DNA from: M3007 sp031373665
GTDB taxonomy: Bacteria; Bacteroidota; Bacteroidia; Chitinophagales; Saprospiraceae
Assembly (NCBI GenBank): GCA_031373665.1
Contig: JANMMZ010000083.1
Span: forward strand, 1 to 64,000
DNA length: 64,000 nucleotides
Reading direction: 5' to 3'
Below the pieces are notes generated by a model, which ran no database searches, was not told the DNA's origin, and was given only the letters and a program-made list of their open reading frames with translations. Shown here piece after piece: positions 49,364-57,813 of this stretch (positions are counted from its first letter, which is position 1; every line of letters begins with the position of its first letter). A program made the position numbers and the translations under genes.

Positions 49364-51448
49364 ATGCAAAAAATTCAAAACTATATACAAGGCCAATGGG
49401 TCAGCGGAAAGGGTGATGGGGTGGCACAATACCATGCCCTTACGGGTGAACAACTCAGTACTGCCAGCAGCGAAGGATTAGATTATGCAGCCATATTGGA
49501 GTATGGGCGGCAAAAGGGAAGTCCTACCTTGAGGCGCATGACTTTCCAAGAGCGGGGGCTCATGCTCAAGGCACTAGCCCTTTATCTCACAGATAGAAAA
49601 GAAGAATACTACGCCATATCGCACCGGACGGGTGCTACCCGTGCCGACTCTTGGGTTGATATAGAAGGAGGCATCGGCAACTTATTCGCTAACAGTAGTT
49701 TACGTCGAAAACTCCCAGATGAGTCTTATTACACGGAAGGGGAAACCATTCGACTATCAAAGGAAAATACCTTTATTGGACACCACATACTGGTACCAAA
49801 ACAGGGCGTGGCTATTCATATCAATGCCTTTAATTTCCCGATTTGGGGCATGCTCGAAAAAATAGCTGTCAACCTAATGGCTGGTATGCCAGCAGTAGTA
49901 AAACCGAGCGAACAGACCTCCTACCTTACGGAGGCTATGATGCGCGACATCGTTGATTCTGGCATATTGCCGGTGGGCGCAATTCAGCTCATCGTTGGCA
50001 GTGGTCGGGGCTTACTTGACTCAGTAGAGAGTCAAGATGTGGTCACGTTCACTGGATCTGCCGAGACCGGCCGAAAACTCCGAAACCATCCCGCTATCGT
50101 AGCACATTCGGTGCCATTCACAATGGAAGCGGACTCTTTGAATGCGGCTATTTTAGGAGAAGATGCCGTTCCAGGCACACCCGAATTTGATTTATTTATC
50201 AAAGAATGTCGCCGGGAGATGGTCACCAAAGCAGGGCAAAAATGTACGGCTATTCGCCGAATCATCGTGCCGGAATCCATATTACCAGCAGTACAGGAAG
50301 CACTTTCTAAAGAATTGGCCAAAACAATGATCGGCGATCCATCCTTAGAGGGAGTTCGTATGGGCGCCCTCATCAACCGACAACAAGTGGCTCGAGTGCA
50401 AGAAAAACTATCTGAATTGATCCTCGAAACACCTATCGTTTTTGGTGACTTAGAGACTTTTGAGGTAAAGGGAGCAGATAAAAACAAAGGTGCTTTCGTG
50501 CCGCCTATTCTCTTACTGAATGACCGCCCTTTTGAAAAATTACGAACCCACGAAACGGAGTGTTTTGGCCCTGTCTCCTCCATAATGCCTTACAAAACCC
50601 TTGAAGATGCGATAGAATTGGCTAAAATGGGCAAAGGATCCCTCGTCTCCACGATTTGCACCAATGATACCAGTACTATGCGCGAGTACGTACTGGAGGC
50701 CGCCGCTTACCACGGGCGCATACATATACTCAACCGAATATCGGCCAAAGAGAGTACTGGACACGGTGCACCTATGCCGCTTTTGGTACATGGTGGCCCC
50801 GGCAGGGCCGGTGGTGGCGAAGAAATGGGCGGGCTACGGGGCGTATTGCACTATATGCAGCGCACTGCTATACAAGGTCATCCGACCCATATTACGAAAG
50901 TGACCAATCAATTCCAAGTGGGGGCAGAACAAACCGAAACGCCCGTACATCCCTTCAAAAAACACTTTGAAGATCTACAGGTTGGCGAGACCTTGTTCAC
51001 TGCAAAACATACGATTTCAGAAGCCGATATTCATAATTTTGCCAATGTGAGCGGCGATAATTTCTATGCACACATGGACGCAACCGCCCTAGAAGGCACG
51101 CCTTTTGCGGGACGCGTAGCCCACGGTTATTTTATTTTGTCGAAAGCGGCTGGCCTATTCGTTGATGCAAAAAAAGGTCCTGTTTTGCTCAATTATGGGT
51201 TGGATGAATGCCGTTTTACCAAACCTGTTTATCCCGGAATGACCATAGCCGTAAAACTTACCGTCAAAGAAAAACAAACCGCCGATCCAGTACCTAATAC
51301 GCCCACTACACCCAATGCCGACGGGAGCATACCTGTCAATACAATACCTCGAGGCATCGTAAAGTGGCTCGTGGACGTTTATGACGAAACTGGCGATATG
51401 GTAGCCATAGCGACCATATTGACGATGGTTAGAAAAAGAGGGCAATGA
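49364..51448 (+). CDS. paaZ: PaaZ-type fusion: aldehyde dehydrogenase plus MaoC hydratase
   Basis: A 694-residue bifunctional protein. The N-terminal aldehyde dehydrogenase (about 1-515) has HINAFNFPIWGMLEKIA, the NAD site FTGSAETGRKLR, the general base in FTMEADSLNAA and the catalytic Cys in KAGQKCTAIRRI. The C-terminal MaoC-like hydratase (about 545-690) has FANVSGDNFYAHMD and a GRVAHGYFILS loop. In phenylacetate degradation PaaZ hydrolyses oxepin-CoA and oxidises the resulting semialdehyde. No other paa gene is near, so it may act on another ring-opened CoA thioester. Length and domain order are normal. Confidence 0.9.
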   Translation: MQKIQNYIQGQWVSGKGDGVAQYHALTGEQLSTASSEGLDYAAILEYGRQKGSPTLRRMTFQERGLMLKALALYLTDRKEEYYAISHRTGATRADSWVDIEGGIGNLFANSSLRRKLPDESYYTEGETIRLSKENTFIGHHILVPKQGVAIHINAFNFPIWGMLEKIAVNLMAGMPAVVKPSEQTSYLTEAMMRDIVDSGILPVGAIQLIVGSGRGLLDSVESQDVVTFTGSAETGRKLRNHPAIVAHSVPFTMEADSLNAAILGEDAVPGTPEFDLFIKECRREMVTKAGQKCTAIRRIIVPESILPAVQEALSKELAKTMIGDPSLEGVRMGALINRQQVARVQEKLSELILETPIVFGDLETFEVKGADKNKGAFVPPILLLNDRPFEKLRTHETECFGPVSSIMPYKTLEDAIELAKMGKGSLVSTICTNDTSTMREYVLEAAAYHGRIHILNRISAKESTGHGAPMPLLVHGGPGRAGGGEEMGGLRGVLHYMQRTAIQGHPTHITKVTNQFQVGAEQTETPVHPFKKHFEDLQVGETLFTAKHTISEADIHNFANVSGDNFYAHMDATALEGTPFAGRVAHGYFILSKAAGLFVDAKKGPVLLNYGLDECRFTKPVYPGMTIAVKLTVKEKQTADPVPNTPTTPNADGSIPVNTIPRGIVKWLVDVYDETGDMVAIATILTMVRKRGQ

Positions 51449-51464
51449 TATTTCGGGTTTCCTT

Positions 51465-51472
51465 TATCTTTG
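51465..51472 (+). promoter_or_regulatory. -7 promoter element of the outer-membrane barrel gene
   Basis: TATCTTTG is an exact match, 17 bases after the paaZ stop. The leader would be about 115 nt, longer than for its neighbours. Confidence 0.5.
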
Positions 51473-51592
51473 CGCCTCAATCATCATCAATTGCAACCTA
51501 CACTTTGGCACCTGAGCGGTTTATTAAGTGTGGGTGTATCCATCAAAAAACAAACTGATCGTATTGATCAATTTTTAAAAAATAAATATATT

Positions 51593-52471
51593 ATGTCAAC
51601 AAAACACATTATTACCATTGCACTGATTTTAGTAAGCATTTCTGCCCAAGCGCAATTGCGCTATGGATTCAAGACGGGTTTGAACTTTGCCAAAATGAAT
51701 GGGACATCTGAATTAAGTGACGCTGGATTAGCCTTAGAAAAATGGACAAACACGACAGGTTTTCATATCGGAATGTCATTGGCATACCCTATTACTGACA
51801 ATTTTAGCCTGCGCGGCGAATTTCTATACTCTAAACGTGGTGCAAAATACTACTATGAAGGAAAGGCTTTCCGCATTTTCCGATATGATGGCGGCACCAC
51901 CAAAGCCTTTGGGGATACTAAACATTTGGTCAATATCAACAACAGTTATTTGGATTTTCCAATCATGGCTGTGGGTCGTTTTGGCGATTTTGAATTCTCA
52001 GCAGGTGGTTATTTCGGTTTCAACATTCAATCTATCGGCGATGGTGCCCTTAGTTTTACCAATGGAAAAGTGGATGACTCGGTTGGTACCCCGATTGAAA
52101 ATTTAGAATTTAACCTAAATTACAACTATCGCCGCGATGAGGCGGGCGAAATTGTGGAAGGTGAATCTTTGAATCCAAATATCAAGGGCAAGATCATCAC
52201 TGTACCAAAGACACACGGTGCCTATTTTGATTACACAGAGGATAAAGGCAACTTATTTAAGACCCTTGACTATGGTTTGGTCGGTGGCGTTTCTTACTTT
52301 TTTAGCCGTTCTTTGTACATAGGTGGCCGCTTACAATACGGATTGGCCGATATTACCAACAATAAAGCAGATCAAGCCAAGACACGTACTGGCGCTAACA
52401 ATGAACTCCTTTTCCGCGATGACAAAGACCGCAATTTTGTCATTCAGGCATCTGTGGGTTTTAGTTTTTAA
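51593..52471 (+). CDS. Outer-membrane beta-barrel protein (PorT-like size)
   Basis: 292 residues from ATG 51593, chosen because it starts a signal peptide (MSTKHIITIALILVSISAQA then Q); the longer upstream frame begins inside the promoter region. The mature part alternates polar and aromatic residues, with LRYGFKTGLNFAKMNG at the start, SLRGEFLYSKRGAKYYYEG, and a terminal NFVIQASVGFSF ending in Phe as barrels do. It fits the Bacteroidota outer-membrane beta-barrel (OMP_b-brl_2) family. Function unknown. Confidence 0.82.
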   Translation: MSTKHIITIALILVSISAQAQLRYGFKTGLNFAKMNGTSELSDAGLALEKWTNTTGFHIGMSLAYPITDNFSLRGEFLYSKRGAKYYYEGKAFRIFRYDGGTTKAFGDTKHLVNINNSYLDFPIMAVGRFGDFEFSAGGYFGFNIQSIGDGALSFTNGKVDDSVGTPIENLEFNLNYNYRRDEAGEIVEGESLNPNIKGKIITVPKTHGAYFDYTEDKGNLFKTLDYGLVGGVSYFFSRSLYIGGRLQYGLADITNNKADQAKTRTGANNELLFRDDKDRNFVIQASVGFSF

Positions 52472-52489
52472 TGCCTAAAAACCAACAAA

Positions 52490-53290
52490 ATGAAAATTTT
52501 AATACTTGGTGGAGGAAACATGGGCATGACGTATGCACAGAGTTTCTTGAGGAGTCGTATTGTCACCTCCGATCAATTGATGGTGCTGTGCCGCAATTAC
52601 GAAAGGGCTAATTTGATGAGTCAACAGCATGATGGCCGTTTTTTTAGCGATCCTCGCTTGTGCGTACCCGAAGCAGATCTATTGGTGCTGGCTGTAAAGC
52701 CACAAGATGCCCCAAGATTATTTGAAGAAATACACGATTTGACTCAACCGGGTCAGGTGTTTCTAAGTATTATGGCGGGTGTTAAAATGAAGGCTATTGG
52801 GAAAGCACTCCATGCTGACAAGATCATACGTGCTATGCCCAACCTACCTGCCCAAATAGGGGCTGGCGTGACGGCATTCACCTCTACCGATCAAGTGACG
52901 CGGATAGAACTCATCATGGTGCAGAACCTGCTCAATACCACTGGCAAAACCCTTTATGTAGAGAAAGAAGACATGATTGATGCTGCTACTGCTATATCAG
53001 GATCTGGCCCTGCTTATGTCTATTACTTTATGAATGCTATGATTCAGGCTGCCAAAGAAATGGGGTTCTCCGATTCGGAATCAGAACTTTTGGTGGCACA
53101 GACATTTACAGGAGCCGTAGATCTTTACAATAAATCAGATCTGAGTTGTGAAAACTGGATCGCTAAAGTAGCCTCTAAGGGCGGAACAACCGAAGCGGCA
53201 ATGCGCGTATTTAAATCAACAGCCTTACATGAAGATATAATAAACGGAGCACAGGCGGCTTTAGAGCGGGCTAGGGAATTGGGTAAATAA
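52490..53290 (+). CDS. proC: Pyrroline-5-carboxylate reductase
   Basis: A 266-residue ProC. The NADPH-binding glycine motif GGGNMG is at residues 7-12. VKPQD, the IMAGVK segment, RAMPNLPAQIGAG and SGSGPAYVYYFMNAM precede the C-terminal dimerisation domain with ASKGGTTEAAM. It reduces pyrroline-5-carboxylate to proline with NADPH, the last step of proline synthesis. It follows the barrel gene by 18 bp and probably shares its transcript. Confidence 0.95.
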   Translation: MKILILGGGNMGMTYAQSFLRSRIVTSDQLMVLCRNYERANLMSQQHDGRFFSDPRLCVPEADLLVLAVKPQDAPRLFEEIHDLTQPGQVFLSIMAGVKMKAIGKALHADKIIRAMPNLPAQIGAGVTAFTSTDQVTRIELIMVQNLLNTTGKTLYVEKEDMIDAATAISGSGPAYVYYFMNAMIQAAKEMGFSDSESELLVAQTFTGAVDLYNKSDLSCENWIAKVASKGGTTEAAMRVFKSTALHEDIINGAQAALERARELGK

Positions 53291-53322
53291 GGAACGCTTG
53301 CTCCTTACTTACCTATGCAATT

Positions 53323-53889
53323 CTACTGAAATCCTACCCGCTCATTGTGTTGATTTCTCATCATATCTCTTAATTTAAGAATAGAAAAAACAATAATCAT
53401 CATAACATTGCAAAAGGCCATTGACCATTTTAAGGCTGTTAGTACCGTAGCAATATGCGCTACCCATATATTGAAGGATGGGTACTGATATAGCATAATA
53501 GAAATAAATATGTTCTCAATCCAGTCAACAAAACAGGAATATACAGATAATAGTGCCCACTTACGGCCGCCTAGACGATAAAGGGTAGCGCCAAATAGAA
53601 GCGAGTAAACAACTGGATAAATTAAATCACCTGTCCATTCAGCAGTAAGATATAAATTTCTACCTTCAACACCGTACAAATTGAATCGTTGCAAGGCTTC
53701 TTCAGAGGTGTACCATGGTAAGAGATCAATAACTCCCACGCCTCCAGACAATGCCATTAACTGAGTCTGTATAGGTGCCAATACAAAAATATTGATACCT
53801 ATGAAAGCAAGAAGCAATGCAATAAGGAATCCTGTTCCAGAGCAGTATTTAAGCATTTGCATCAATCGTTCGTTTATTTTTTTTATCAT
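53323..53889 (-). CDS. Small conserved membrane protein
   Basis: A 188-residue protein with about four membrane helices (first at about residues 20-41, FLIALLLAFIGINIFVLAP). The loop WYTSEEALQRFNLYGVEGR between helices 1 and 2 is distinctive. I know no named function. It converges on proC (32-bp gap) and is divergent from the response regulator. Confidence 0.65.
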   Translation of the reverse strand: MIKKINERLMQMLKYCSGTGFLIALLLAFIGINIFVLAPIQTQLMALSGGVGVIDLLPWYTSEEALQRFNLYGVEGRNLYLTAEWTGDLIYPVVYSLLFGATLYRLGGRKWALLSVYSCFVDWIENIFISIMLYQYPSFNIWVAHIATVLTALKWSMAFCNVMMIIVFSILKLRDMMRNQHNERVGFQ

Positions 53890-54005
53890 GGGTAAATGTC
53901 GTTTTGTGAATAATATTCTAGTAGATCGAATAATAGTTGCAAATTTGCGGTCAGTTATGTTCCTGTTGTCTTAACAATCTATAACAAAGGTAAAAAAGGA
54001 TAAAA

Positions 54006-54689
54006 ATGAAAATATTATTAGTGGATGATGAACGCCAATTCAGTGCCCTTACACAGGAGTACTTAGAGGCTAAAAATTGTGTAGTGACTCTAGTACACAG
54101 CGGTGATGAAGGCTTGGAGGCATTCAAAAAAATCACCTTTGATTGCTGTATCCTTGATGTGAAAATGCCTATGAAAGATGGGTTTACACTAGCCACTGAG
54201 ATTAGAACCCTAAGTCCTGAAATGCCACTCGTATTTTTGACAGGAGCCAGTCAGAAAGAAGAGCGAATCAAGGGATTGACCATAGGAGCCGACGACTATA
54301 TTACCAAACCTTTTAGTCTGGAGGAACTTTACTTACGCATCCAGAATATCATGAAACGGGTTGGAAACCAACGCAAAACAACAGTGGTTCAGCCTGTTTT
54401 TCCGATTGGCAATTATCTATTTGATGCCAATGTACGCACGCTCACCCTTCATGAAACCCAAGAAAAATTGACTGCTATGGAAGCAAAACTCCTGCAACTT
54501 TTCCTAGAAGATGAATATAATATTATCCACCGTGATGTCGCGCTGCGGCGCATCTGGGGCGATGATGACCAATTAAAGGGTCGTAGCCTCAATGTGTATG
54601 TATCAAAACTTCGCCATTTTTTGGCAGGTGATCCCCGCATTGAAATTCTGAATGTGCATGGAGAAGGCTACCAGTTGGTAATTAAGTAA
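54006..54689 (+). CDS. OmpR-family DNA-binding response regulator
   Basis: A 227-residue two-domain regulator. The receiver domain (1-120) has the acidic pair DD at residues 7-8, phospho-acceptor Asp51 in ILDVKMP, Thr in LTGASQ and Lys in TKPF. The winged-helix output domain (about 130-227) ends with NVYVSKLRHFLAGDPRIEIL and GEGYQL. It should dimerise on phosphorylation and bind tandem promoter repeats. No histidine kinase gene is adjacent, making it an orphan here; its partner and regulon are unknown. Confidence 0.93.
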   Translation: MKILLVDDERQFSALTQEYLEAKNCVVTLVHSGDEGLEAFKKITFDCCILDVKMPMKDGFTLATEIRTLSPEMPLVFLTGASQKEERIKGLTIGADDYITKPFSLEELYLRIQNIMKRVGNQRKTTVVQPVFPIGNYLFDANVRTLTLHETQEKLTAMEAKLLQLFLEDEYNIIHRDVALRRIWGDDDQLKGRSLNVYVSKLRHFLAGDPRIEILNVHGEGYQLVIK

Positions 54690-54705
54690 CGGTGAAAAAA
54701 TAACC

Positions 54706-54743
54706 GTCGCATAAGGAAGGTAAAAGTACATTCCCTATGCGAC
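54706..54743. terminator. Hairpin between convergent genes
   Basis: GTCGCATAAGGAA and TTCCCTATGCGAC pair over 13 positions with one mismatch. An A-run lies on the left side, so it should act as a terminator for the leftward gene at 54760. It lacks a U-tract in the rightward direction. Confidence 0.65.
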
Positions 54744-54759
54744 AGCCTTCGCAAATTGA

Positions 54760-56028
54760 CTATTCTTTGAGCAATTTTATAGAAGAGACACCACGGTGAT
54801 GCCTTAAATTAAGTATGTAACATCCAGCAGCCCAGTCGCTCACATCAATGGAAGCACGAGGGCTTTCCAATATTTGAACAACGATTAATTGCCCCATCGC
54901 ATTATATACTTGTAGTGCAATATCGTTTTCATCAGGCAACAATATTTCTACTCTATAGGTAGCTGGGTTTGGAAAAACACTGATACCAGCATCGTCAGGC
55001 GATATAATACCTGATGTACTTTGAAGTTGCAGAGGCCCAATTTGGGTTGTGCAGCCAGTTGCATCACTGGTAGTCAGAAAATAAAACCCTGGTGGCGCAT
55101 TGGTCAGGTTTTGTGTAGTGGATTGAAGTGCCCCAGTGGCAGTTCGCCAAGCATAAGTATAGGCCGCTATTCCGCCAGATGTAAATATGACAATGGAGTC
55201 CAAATAAACAGGGCCTTGATTTGTTGGCGTAGAGCGAAGAAAATCCGACAGGACTTGAACGGAGTCAACCGACAGGCAACCATTGGAAAAATTCGTAACA
55301 TGAACCCTGTAATTCCCGACACTGTCAACACCGAGGCTGGAGTTGACCGCCCCAGAAATGGGTACTCCATTTGATCCAAACCATTGATAACCAACGACGG
55401 TGCTGTTCGTACAGATTTTTTCGATTTCTACAACATTTCCAGAACATAGTAGTGTCACGGAATCAACCCCATCCATGATGGGATATTCCGTATTCATAGG
55501 CGCATTGGCAGAACTCGAAACTTGACATCCATTTTGATCAGTTATGACGACATCATATGAGCCTCCTTGTGAAGCAGTCAGGATGGAGTCCACTTGACCC
55601 GAAAGCCAAAAATAACTATATGGAAGGATTCCACCAGATGCGTGAGCAGTCAATTGAATGCTAGGATTGATACAAGTAATTACACCGTCTATCTGGATGT
55701 CAAGTGATAGCACTGGAGGTTCAGTCAATAAAGCAGTAGCGATGGCCGAGCCACCAGTAACACTTGTAACAGAAACAATATAAGTCCCTGCGCCAATCCC
55801 CTGTATGGAAGCCGTTGTAGCCCCATTTGACCAAAGGTATTGAAATGTGCTGCCAGCACCGGGTACAGAAGCCGTTATTTGAGCATTCTGGTCACCGTTA
55901 CAACGAACAGGTTGATTGACTGTAATAATAACGGTAAAGCCTTGAGTCATACCCAATTGAGGGCTAAAAAAAGACAATAGCAGTGCTAGTGCTCCTAAGA
56001 GGAGCGATTTTTTTTGTTGATACATCAT
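54760..56028 (-). CDS. T9SS-secreted protein with SprB-like repeat
   Basis: A 422-residue secreted protein. The signal peptide is about residues 1-28. A SprB-type repeat follows (VRCNGDQNAQITASVPGAGS, with the aromatic YLWSNGATTASI and GTYIVSV), then further Ig-like beta-sandwich segments with cysteines. A T9SS type A sorting domain (about 345-422, ISVFPNPATYRVEI to KLLKE) ends the protein. SprB repeats are named after the gliding adhesin of flavobacteria, and related proteins are surface adhesins. It is the last gene of the four-gene leftward operon, 8 bp after the barrel gene. Confidence 0.85.
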   Translation of the reverse strand: MMYQQKKSLLLGALALLLSFFSPQLGMTQGFTVIITVNQPVRCNGDQNAQITASVPGAGSTFQYLWSNGATTASIQGIGAGTYIVSVTSVTGGSAIATALLTEPPVLSLDIQIDGVITCINPSIQLTAHASGGILPYSYFWLSGQVDSILTASQGGSYDVVITDQNGCQVSSSANAPMNTEYPIMDGVDSVTLLCSGNVVEIEKICTNSTVVGYQWFGSNGVPISGAVNSSLGVDSVGNYRVHVTNFSNGCLSVDSVQVLSDFLRSTPTNQGPVYLDSIVIFTSGGIAAYTYAWRTATGALQSTTQNLTNAPPGFYFLTTSDATGCTTQIGPLQLQSTSGIISPDDAGISVFPNPATYRVEILLPDENDIALQVYNAMGQLIVVQILESPRASIDVSDWAAGCYILNLRHHRGVSSIKLLKE

Positions 56029-56036
56029 GTGAGAAT

Positions 56037-57761
56037 TTAATTTTTTTGTGTTGTTGTGTTGTTCAGGTTTTTACCTTTTTTATTTTTGTGCTTTTTGCCT
56101 CCAAAGGTTCGAGACAATGTCGTGCCACCCTGCCATTCAGTATAATTTTCAAAGGCTTTAGAGCGATTGATCAGTACAGAAGTAAAAAAAGACCATTGAT
56201 ATACTTCTGCAAAATTCCAACCTAGGTTCAGTGTATTAGACCAGATAGATCCATCTTGAGTATCGCCTACTTCTGAAAGATTCCAGGTGCTACTCCAGGC
56301 AGCACTATTGCGGCCTTCACTCCAGGACTTATTCACCCCCACTGTACCACCGTACCGATTGCTATTGATCTGATAGACTTTGATGTTGTTAAAATTGGCA
56401 CCAGCCGACCAACCCCACCCGCTTTTCTGATAGTTTTTACTGAAATTTGCCGTCGCAAACGTCGTGTTTAAATTGGCAAACTCACGAGTAAACGGGTTTC
56501 GATCATTCAACTGCTGATAATTTAGACTCAACATCAAGTTGGAACTACGTAAACTATCTGTCCAATTCCAATGCGGCGTAATACCAATATTGGTATTGAG
56601 CATGGCCACCCGAATGGTGTCATTTAGGCGAACAACACCATCCCTTTGATTCACTGCAGCATTCATGTAATTGGTTTCAATACCGAATTTCTGAGAGGGG
56701 TTAATGGATAAAACGGCATTTCCAATGACCCTCTGCGTGGTTTCACTTCGATTGCCAGTCAGGTTATTTCGCTGAATACCAAGGGTACCCAAAAAACGCG
56801 CTTTGTTTTTGGCGAAGGCAAAATTGGGCGAAACCGTGATATTTTGGATGTCATTGTTAAAATAATAGGCACCCATAGTTTCAAAATTAGGCGCGATTCT
56901 TTCATACGCCATTTTAAGACCGAAGTACTTAAAATTAAACTCAAGCCCTGCCCTAGCAGCATAGTTGAGCCGTGTTGAAAATCGAGGCTTTAGTAGCAAT
57001 GGTACTTCCGGAATAATCGTAGAATCCACCACAGTTTGAGAGTTCAGATCTCTTGTGAACATACTAATAGCCGCATCCGAGAAAAAACCAATGTGTCTGC
57101 CCAATCGAAAATGGGTGGCGTAGCCCACCACCGCATTTTCACCGGGTGTAAGCGTGGTATCTTTAAGCAATGCGGTTAATGATTTGGGATCATCTTTGGC
57201 TCTGAAATAGATGAGATCTACATAATTATTGACCGATCCCACGCCTATTTTCAGGCCGTAACCAGTCCGTTTGAATGTTGCCGGGAAATATGCAGCCCCC
57301 GTTGAATCGCTTTCTTGACGCGCTTGCCTAAAACGCCCCCGCATCGCTGAAAAACGGAATTTACCCGGATTCATCTCCACACCAGCCCCTAGAAATGTAT
57401 GTCCTGCTAGTGTATAGGGAGAAAGCGTCATGTTTCGCCACCCAGCATGTACCTTCAACCATCGCCAATGCGGGCTTGCCCCAAATTGGCGAAAAGTGGG
57501 ATAGTTGACATTGTTCCCCTGCCGACCAATAGTGAAGGACATCGGAATATCAAACCCATATACTTTCATGCTCGCAGATCCGTTGATGTTCCACATGGGA
57601 TTGGCAGAACGAGGCTCGGTTCCAAATACTTTATAGGTTTGAAAGCCCATCATCAGGTTACCTTGCAATTGGATGGGATCTGCCTTTTTAAGTTGTTCGA
57701 TATCCTGTGCCAACAGACCCAAGGTCAAACTGCAAAAGAGCAGCAAAATGATGCATTTCAT
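56037..57761 (-). CDS. Predicted outer-membrane beta-barrel protein (574 residues)
   Basis: A signal peptide (about 1-18) is followed by repeated amphipathic strands with W/Y/F-rich ends (for example GFDIPMSFTIGRQGNNVNYP, HFRLGRHIGFFSDAAISMF, WNWTDSLRSSNLMLSLNYQ). The C-terminal 20 residues are lysine-rich (GGKKHKNKKGKN), unusual for a barrel end. I could not place it in a named family, although similar proteins seem to occur beside large FN3 proteins in this phylum (recalled only). It lies between the FN3 protein and the SprB-like protein in one operon, so it may anchor or export them. Confidence 0.72.
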   Translation of the reverse strand: MKCIILLLFCSLTLGLLAQDIEQLKKADPIQLQGNLMMGFQTYKVFGTEPRSANPMWNINGSASMKVYGFDIPMSFTIGRQGNNVNYPTFRQFGASPHWRWLKVHAGWRNMTLSPYTLAGHTFLGAGVEMNPGKFRFSAMRGRFRQARQESDSTGAAYFPATFKRTGYGLKIGVGSVNNYVDLIYFRAKDDPKSLTALLKDTTLTPGENAVVGYATHFRLGRHIGFFSDAAISMFTRDLNSQTVVDSTIIPEVPLLLKPRFSTRLNYAARAGLEFNFKYFGLKMAYERIAPNFETMGAYYFNNDIQNITVSPNFAFAKNKARFLGTLGIQRNNLTGNRSETTQRVIGNAVLSINPSQKFGIETNYMNAAVNQRDGVVRLNDTIRVAMLNTNIGITPHWNWTDSLRSSNLMLSLNYQQLNDRNPFTREFANLNTTFATANFSKNYQKSGWGWSAGANFNNIKVYQINSNRYGGTVGVNKSWSEGRNSAAWSSTWNLSEVGDTQDGSIWSNTLNLGWNFAEVYQWSFFTSVLINRSKAFENYTEWQGGTTLSRTFGGKKHKNKKGKNLNNTTTQKN

Positions 57762-57813
57762 AATAATAAGATTGAGAAAACTTGTTTTTTAATGGATATT
57801 TAAGACAACAAGT

